Shown here piece by piece: positions 8,101 to 12,362 of a DNA stretch of 12,362 nt (within the stretch, counting starts at the first letter, position 1; the number at the start of each line of letters is the position of its first letter). The stretch covers positions 1-12,362 of the forward strand of contig CAKRKL010000059.1 in assembly GCA_934358405.1 (NCBI GenBank), in the 5' to 3' direction. Position numbers and translations under genes: made by a program. The notes beneath the pieces were generated by a model. It ran no database searches, was not told the origin of the DNA, and saw nothing but the letters and a program-made list of their open reading frames with translations. The stretch comes from an uncultured Blautia sp. (lineage in GTDB: Bacteria; Bacillota; Clostridia; Lachnospirales; Lachnospiraceae).

Positions 8101-8104
8101 TTTA

Positions 8105-8158
8105 AAAATCCCCACCTGAAGCTTTGCTTATACAGCAATAATCTCAGATGGGGATTTT
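8105..8158. terminator. Bidirectional intrinsic terminator between convergent genes
   Basis: The arms 8105-8119 (AAAATCCCCACCTGA) and 8144-8158 (TCAGATGGGGATTTT) form a 15-bp stem. It has one C-A mismatch in the plus-strand RNA, which becomes a G-U pair in the minus-strand RNA. A small inner stem TTGCT/AGCAA (8124-8128, 8134-8138) closes the loop. The A/T flanks supply U-runs in both directions. It lies 4 nt after the lipoprotein stop and 12 nt after the fucosidase stop, serving both. Confidence 0.88.
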
Positions 8159-8170
8159 ATATGGATAAAT

Positions 8171-9598
8171 TTATTTGATTTTCAAAACATAAGCACAGTC
8201 ACAAGGCTTCTTTTCCGGTGCTTTTACATAAAGCCCGTCTTCTTTTCTGTAAAAAGCAAGCTCACCTTCATTTCCCAGCATAGTTACCTTCTTAATCTCA
8301 CCGTCAAAAGCACCACCCTTACAAAGTGTGCGGATACGGAATTCTCCGTCCTCTGGCCAGCCAAATGCAATAGCATAAAGAGCATCGCCATGTGTGGTAA
8401 AACGGAAGTCCTGAGCAGTAAGAGTATCACTATGCACATCAACAGCATCGCCCTTATCAAGCTGCTCCTGGATTTTTCCCACATCATAATTGGCATCATC
8501 TACTGTAGTAGGACCTTCTGCTGCCACCTTAAATGGCCTTGTCTCATAAATTGCCTCACCGTTTAAAGCCAGCCAGTCTCCGATCTCTTCCAAAATACGC
8601 ACTGCATCGGGATGGAAGGAACCGTCTGCGTATGGACCTACATTTAACAAAAGATTTCCATTCTTGGAAACAATATCGCAAAGCTGATGGATAATCCGCT
8701 CTGCTGATTTATATTTGGGATTTTGTACCATACACCAGGTAATGTTATCCTCCAGCCGGTCGTCAGACTGCCATGGGAAGTCCTTTGGGGAAGAAAATCT
8801 TCCGCACTCAATATCATAAACGCCGATATCCTTAGGATAATCCTCCTGTTTGTATGTAATGATTCCGTCCTTAATTTCTCTGGTATTGTAATAATATTCG
8901 GCTACATCATAGCGATAGTCTTCCTGGATAATGCAGGTACGGCTGTCAAAATACACCTCATCCGGCTCATACTTGTCGATAACCTCCAACACCTTATCCC
9001 GCCAGATTTTGCAAAATGCTTCGTCAGGATAGCGATAAGGAATATAGCGATTTGTCTCAAGAGGCAGTGCAGGACCGTAATATTTTTCATTTTCCGGAAT
9101 ATACACATCTGCCTCATTATCCGTTGACATAAACCATCCCCACAACCACTGGTGGTGAAAGGTTGCCACTGTACGAATTCCCTGCTTGCGAAAGGCCTCT
9201 GTGCATTCTCCTACAATATCACGGTGAGGACCATAATTCATACTATTAATTGGATTAACTGCGCTGTCCCACATGGAAAAATTATCTGCATGCTCACTAA
9301 CTGCACCGGCATATTTTGCGCCGGAACGCTTTACAAGAGAAGCCCACTGATCCGGATCAAATTTTTCTCCTTTGAGCATATCATAAAAGTCCTTATAGCC
9401 AAAGTCATGAAGACTTCCATAGGTTTTCTCATGATACTGGTTCTGCTCCAGGCCTTTGCAGTACATATTTCTGGAATACCACTCGTTTTGATATGCCGGA
9501 ACGCTATATGGTCCCCAGTGAAAAAATAATCCAAACTTTGCATCTCGAAACCACTTTGGTGCTTCTCTTTTTACATTGTTCCAATTGACCTCTCTCAT
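8171..9598 (-). CDS. GH29 alpha-L-fucosidase, cytoplasmic
   Basis: This 475-residue glycoside hydrolase releases L-fucose from oligosaccharides by a retaining mechanism. Near the N-terminus it has the GH29 hallmark WFRDAKFGLFFHWGPYSVPA and then EWYSRNMY. The strand PDEVYFDSRT carries the likely nucleophile, Asp218 (counted from the ATG at 9598). NGNLLLNVGPYADGSF and the following IGDWLALNGEAIYETRPF are standard late-barrel motifs. A C-terminal beta-domain ends the protein. Where many relatives read His-His-Asp-Gly-Phe, this one reads SEHADNFSMWDS. There is no signal peptide, so it acts on imported sugars. The ATG at 9598 was chosen over an in-frame TTG at 9607: a GGAG lies 11 nt before the ATG but only 2 nt before the TTG. 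It is second in an operon after the esterase (66-nt gap) and ends at a terminator. Confidence 0.93.
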   Translation of the reverse strand: MREVNWNNVKREAPKWFRDAKFGLFFHWGPYSVPAYQNEWYSRNMYCKGLEQNQYHEKTYGSLHDFGYKDFYDMLKGEKFDPDQWASLVKRSGAKYAGAVSEHADNFSMWDSAVNPINSMNYGPHRDIVGECTEAFRKQGIRTVATFHHQWLWGWFMSTDNEADVYIPENEKYYGPALPLETNRYIPYRYPDEAFCKIWRDKVLEVIDKYEPDEVYFDSRTCIIQEDYRYDVAEYYYNTREIKDGIITYKQEDYPKDIGVYDIECGRFSSPKDFPWQSDDRLEDNITWCMVQNPKYKSAERIIHQLCDIVSKNGNLLLNVGPYADGSFHPDAVRILEEIGDWLALNGEAIYETRPFKVAAEGPTTVDDANYDVGKIQEQLDKGDAVDVHSDTLTAQDFRFTTHGDALYAIAFGWPEDGEFRIRTLCKGGAFDGEIKKVTMLGNEGELAFYRKEDGLYVKAPEKKPCDCAYVLKIK

Positions 9599-9616
9599 GT
9601 TTTCCAATACTCCATT

Positions 9617-9654
9617 CTGCCCGCAGGCGTTTTTTGTTGCACTGCCATGGGCAG
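9617..9654 (-). promoter_or_regulatory. Intercistronic hairpin just before the fucosidase ribosome binding site
   Basis: CTGCCC (9617-9622) pairs with GGGCAG (9649-9654). Inside it, GCAG (9623-9626) pairs with CTGC (9642-9645) across a 3-nt bulge. In the leftward mRNA this stem ends a few nucleotides before the GGAG site of the fucosidase. It could protect the downstream message or tune translation. No U-tract follows, so it is not a convincing terminator. Confidence 0.4.
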
Positions 9655-9664
9655 GCTGAATTTA

Positions 9665-11095
9665 TTACAATTTTATTGACCTCTTATAGAAAGACAGAAG
9701 CGGCAAAAAGGTCACTTCGTCCACTGGTGGCTGTTTAATCGGATCTGCCTGCCATACAAAGGAAAGCTCTGCTTCATCCTCCACTTCTCGGGCCAGTTCC
9801 AGATAAAGATGATTTTTGTTCTCTCTGTTTCCGCGAATATGAAGGATCTCCACCTCGCCCTCACTGTCTGTCAAAGTAAATCCGCTGTCTTTTCCCACTG
9901 CTGAGTAAACCAGGAAGCAATTCTTAACATGATCGCAGGTAAGCTTCAGCCAGATTCCGCTTCCCTCCAGCTGGAAGCTCTTTCTTTCCGCTTCGTCTGC
10001 TCTCTCAACCTTTACAAGCTCAGGCGGCTGATACTCTTCTTTTCCATTTAACACATGGGCACATTGCTTCGCCAGCTTTTCTCCAAGCGCTACATTAGCC
10101 TGTGCTGTATTGTGGATTCCATCGCAAAGGCTTAAATTGGAAGTTGTCAAAACAGAAACTCTCGGAATCTCCTTCGCAGCTCTTGCCTGGGCATCACGCA
10201 CCATTCCCCAGCACTCGTCATTGATTCCATTGATCTGTCTGTTCAGCTGCATGGTAAAAAATGGGATCTCATATCCCAGTTCTTTTCTGGTTGCTTCCAC
10301 GTACTCTCTAAAATGCTCCAGATATTTTTCTGCCGGTCCCGGATTGGTATCTGAGCAGCCCTGATACCAAAGCACTCCTGCATATCTTCCCCCGGTCTCA
10401 TGAATCTTATCCACCATATTTAAGTACAAATCTCCGTCCTTTGGATTCCATCTTTCCATAGGAGAACCGCCAAGAGAAGTCTGAATCAATCCCACAGGCA
10501 TTCCTGTCATTTTCCCATAAGTCTTTCCAAACGCAAGATAAGGAGATACCCCCGGCACACCCATCTCTTCGTTGGCTAGCGATCCGGCAAAAGTACTTTC
10601 ATTCATAGGATGGCTTGCAATATCCCACTTGCTTCTGTTACGATACAAATGCACATCCATGCTAGGTGGATCAATGCAAAAATCCCTGCTGTATCCCGCT
10701 GAATTAGATTGACCTGCAATAATAAACAGGTTTCCTACTCCCAGATGGAGCACACAGTCTCCACGATAGAGCCATGTGAGATCCGGAACAGTGCTCTTTG
10801 TTTCCAGGCTGGTATCAATCCTGTAAGGTCCCCCGGCCGGAATCTCCAGCGTCACCTCAAATTCTCCCTGAAACTTCTCATTACATGTGAAATGATCTGC
10901 ATTTGTCCAGGGAATTACCGTCATATTGTCATCCTCACTCATAACCCTCACAACCGGAGTAACCCTTTCAACACCCACTTCAATTGCTGCCGGATGAACC
11001 TGAAAGTTTCCCTTTAAAGCCACAGATGCCTTACCATTCTCCTGCTGCAAAATTTCCCAATCTGCCGGAGCCTTCGTTAACGTAATTCCATGCAT
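9665..11095 (-). CDS. Sialate O-acetylesterase-like SGNH/SASA carbohydrate esterase, cytoplasmic
   Basis: This 476-residue esterase is expected to remove O-acetyl groups from sugars. An N-terminal beta-rich region (about 1-110) is followed by the SASA-type SGNH hydrolase domain. IIAGQSNSAGYSRD carries the nucleophile Ser130. VLWYQGCSDTN lies near 241-251. CDGIHNTAQAN holds the Asp325/His328 pair of the triad. A second beta-rich region follows to the end. The usual Gln-Gly-Glu-Ser motif here reads Gln-Gly-Cys-Ser, with Cys at 247. No signal peptide is present, so the substrate must be imported. The start ATG has GAGAGG 10 nt upstream. A promoter with a perfect TATAAT lies just before it, and it heads the operon with the fucosidase. 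Members of this family also act on acetylated plant glycans, so sialic acid as the substrate is not proven. No other sialic acid gene is visible. Confidence 0.85.
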   Translation of the reverse strand: MHGITLTKAPADWEILQQENGKASVALKGNFQVHPAAIEVGVERVTPVVRVMSEDDNMTVIPWTNADHFTCNEKFQGEFEVTLEIPAGGPYRIDTSLETKSTVPDLTWLYRGDCVLHLGVGNLFIIAGQSNSAGYSRDFCIDPPSMDVHLYRNRSKWDIASHPMNESTFAGSLANEEMGVPGVSPYLAFGKTYGKMTGMPVGLIQTSLGGSPMERWNPKDGDLYLNMVDKIHETGGRYAGVLWYQGCSDTNPGPAEKYLEHFREYVEATRKELGYEIPFFTMQLNRQINGINDECWGMVRDAQARAAKEIPRVSVLTTSNLSLCDGIHNTAQANVALGEKLAKQCAHVLNGKEEYQPPELVKVERADEAERKSFQLEGSGIWLKLTCDHVKNCFLVYSAVGKDSGFTLTDSEGEVEILHIRGNRENKNHLYLELAREVEDEAELSFVWQADPIKQPPVDEVTFLPLLSFYKRSIKL

Positions 11096-11127
11096 TTTAA
11101 TTCAACCTCTCTTTCGTCTTGTTTTTC

Positions 11128-11156
11128 ATTATAAAGTTTTTTCATTTTCATTGGTA
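11128..11156 (-). promoter_or_regulatory. Probable activator-dependent promoter of the esterase-fucosidase operon
   Basis: A perfect TATAAT lies at 11128-11133 on the minus strand, about 33 nt before the esterase ATG, placing the start of transcription near 11121. At the 17-bp spacing the -35 position reads TACCAA (11151-11156), only 2 of 6 to consensus. An ideal -10 with no real -35 is the usual look of a promoter that needs an activator. The paired TTTTTCA boxes begin 6 bp upstream of the -35 position. Confidence 0.6.
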
Positions 11157-11162
11157 TATTCA

Positions 11163-11190
11163 TTTTTCAGACCATTATGTAAATTTTTCA
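11163..11190. promoter_or_regulatory. Candidate operator: paired TTTTTCA boxes, 21 bp apart
   Basis: ATTTTTCAGA occurs twice, at 11162-11171 and 11183-11192 on the plus strand, exactly 21 bp apart, with ATGTAA between them. A similar pair with a TACAT element between the boxes lies before the transporter operon at 3655-3683. A third TTTTTCA at 11138-11144 falls between the -35 and -10 positions. The spacing and the position next to a missing -35 box suit an AraC-type activator. The link to the regulator at 5676-6455 is inference. Confidence 0.5.
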
Positions 11191-11253
11191 GATATATGAA
11201 ACTGCCTGCACCTCTTACAAGTAGTCTGGAACCAGGATTTTATGAATATAGGA

Positions 11254-11309
11254 CAAGCCCCATGAACACTATCCTGACCTTTTATAGGCCAGCTTGTTCA
11301 TGGGGCTTG
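11254..11309. terminator. Large hairpin with perfect 15-bp stem after the kinase gene; possible terminator without U-tract
   Basis: CAAGCCCCATGAACA (11254-11268) and TGTTCATGGGGCTTG (11295-11309) are perfect inverted repeats. An inner CTGACC/GGCCAG stem (11274-11279, 11287-11292) has one mismatch in plus-strand RNA that becomes a G-U pair in minus-strand RNA. This fits a role in the leftward transcript, 42 nt after the kinase stop. Neither side is followed by a U-run, so Rho-independent termination would be atypical. An mRNA 3' end-protecting stem or a dispersed repeat are alternatives. The rest of the 256-bp gap (11096-11351) holds only the esterase promoter region. Confidence 0.6.
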
Positions 11310-11351
11310 CATATAGGAGACGGACTAAACCATCTTAATAAATACCAGTTG

Positions 11352-12362
11352 TTATTTATTTGTAATCACGGAAGCCACAGCCTTCTTCCATCCGGCATAC
11401 TTCTGTGCCCGTTTCTTTGCATCCATATCCGGCTTATAGGAAACCCGGTTCAATTTTCCGAAGATACTGTCATCCCAGACACCAAGCTGCAATCCTGCCG
11501 CATATGCCGGTCCAATTGCAGAAAGCTCCTCTGAATCCGGAACCAGTACCCCGGCATCTGCGATATTACTCTGAAACTGCATTAAGTAATCATTTCTGGT
11601 GGGACCGCCATCTACGCGAAGCTCCTTCACCGGAACACCTGCGTCCTCGGCCATTGCCTGTACAACATCTGTAATCTGATAAGCAATACACTCAAGTGCA
11701 GCTCTCACAAACTCAGCCTTACGGGTAGTACGGCTCATTCCTACAACAGATGCTCTTGCCTCGCTATCCCAGTAGGGCGCACCAAGACCACTAAATGCCG
11801 GAACCAGATACAGGCTATCCTCCTGAATTGCAGCCTTCGCTAGTGGACCAGTCTCCCCAGGTGAAGCAATAATCTGCAGATCATCCTTCAGCCAGGTAAT
11901 AACAGCACCTGTATAATTCAGGTTGCCCTCAAGCACATAGTTCACCTTGCCGCCGATTTTCCATGCCAGAGAAGTAACAACCCCGTGTGTACTCAGAATC
12001 GGCTTCTCACCGATGTTCATCATGATAGAAGAACCGGTACCATAGGTAGACTTGATCATGCCAGGCTGCAAACATCCCTGTCCAAATAAAGATCCATGAG
12101 AATCACCCAGTACACCGTGAATCGGAATTTTGTGAGGAAGCAATCCCTCAAAATCAGTTTCTCCAAAACAAGCGTCAGAATCTGTCACCTCGGCCATATT
12201 CGCCGGATCAATGCCAAACAGCTTACAGATCTCATCATCCCACTTCAGATCAAAAATATTAAACAGCTGGGTCCTGGAAGCATTGGAATAATCTGTTCTG
12301 TACTCCTTACCCTCTGTCAGCTTAAACACCAGCCAGCTGTCAATAGTACCATGACAGATTTC
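11352..12362 (-). CDS. Glycerol-kinase-like FGGY carbohydrate kinase (N-terminus beyond window edge)
   Basis: The frame is open from the right edge to a TAA at 11352-11354, giving the C-terminal 336 residues. The first visible residues (CHGTIDSWLVFKLT) match the interior of a GlpK-type protein, so the start lies outside. TDYSNASRTQLFNI, GVLGDSHGSLFGQ (with the catalytic-type Asp), STYGTGSS, PAFSGLGAPYWD, LRVDGGPTRNDYLMQFQ and the ending AIGPAYAAGLQLGVWD are recognisable FGGY motifs closest to glycerol kinase. These enzymes phosphorylate a sugar or polyol with ATP in the cytoplasm. Two residues around the substrate pocket differ from classical GlpK: Gln after the Gly-Asp is Ser, and the Phe expected two residues after GTG is Ser. 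Glycerol may therefore not be the substrate, and no glp symbol is given. It probably belongs to a separate unit from the esterase, because a 256-bp gap with a hairpin and a new promoter separates them. Confidence 0.88.
   Translation of the reverse strand, partial: EICHGTIDSWLVFKLTEGKEYRTDYSNASRTQLFNIFDLKWDDEICKLFGIDPANMAEVTDSDACFGETDFEGLLPHKIPIHGVLGDSHGSLFGQGCLQPGMIKSTYGTGSSIMMNIGEKPILSTHGVVTSLAWKIGGKVNYVLEGNLNYTGAVITWLKDDLQIIASPGETGPLAKAAIQEDSLYLVPAFSGLGAPYWDSEARASVVGMSRTTRKAEFVRAALECIAYQITDVVQAMAEDAGVPVKELRVDGGPTRNDYLMQFQSNIADAGVLVPDSEELSAIGPAYAAGLQLGVWDDSIFGKLNRVSYKPDMDAKKRAQKYAGWKKAVASVITNK

Noticed and set aside
9599..9607. TTG start at 9607 for the fucosidase, three residues longer.
   Set aside because: The GGAG would be only 2 nt from the TTG. 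The ATG at 9598 has better spacing and a better start codon.
1..12362. Mobile elements, CRISPR arrays, tRNA or rRNA genes, phage or defence genes.
   Set aside because: No transposase, regular repeat-spacer array, tRNA-like fold or defence domain was seen. All long stretches are explained by metabolic, transport and regulatory genes.

Overview
The window looks like a carbohydrate-utilisation locus of a Gram-positive, low-to-mid GC Firmicute, most likely a gut Clostridium of the Lachnospiraceae type. This is inferred from AGGAGG-type ribosome binding sites, a LplB/LplC-type sugar ABC transporter without its own ATPase, a YesM/YesN-type two-component pair and a lipobox solute-binding protein. 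No rRNA, tRNA, CRISPR array, insertion sequence or phage gene is visible.

Layout. (1) 1-3571, minus strand: a transporter operon in the order lplB-like permease, lplC-like permease, extracellular solute-binding protein. The last gene runs off the left edge of the window and has a non-lipidated type signal peptide. (2) 3572-3792: a divergent control region with a promoter for the permeases, a weaker candidate promoter for the kinase, and a pair of TTTTTCA boxes 22 bp apart. (3) 3793-8100, plus strand: a tightly coupled operon of sensor histidine kinase, AraC-type response regulator, and a second solute-binding protein (lipoprotein) whose start codon overlaps the regulator's stop. (4) 8105-8158: a bidirectional terminator between convergent operons. 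(5) 8171-11095, minus strand: a sialate O-acetylesterase-like SGNH esterase followed by a GH29 alpha-L-fucosidase. Neither has a signal peptide. Their promoter has a perfect TATAAT -10 box, almost no -35 box, and the same paired TTTTTCA boxes, here 21 bp apart. (6) 11352-12362, minus strand: the C-terminal part of a glycerol-kinase-like FGGY kinase, followed by a large hairpin with a perfect 15-bp outer stem.

Working model (inference): the kinase, perhaps assisted by the co-encoded lipoprotein, senses an extracellular glycan fragment. The AraC-type regulator then activates the transporter operon and the esterase-fucosidase operon through the shared direct-repeat site. The transporter imports an O-acetylated, fucosylated oligosaccharide (host mucin/milk-type or plant xyloglucan-type), which is de-acetylated and de-fucosylated in the cytoplasm. 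The FGGY kinase may phosphorylate a released sugar or polyol, but it is in a separate transcription unit as far as can be seen.
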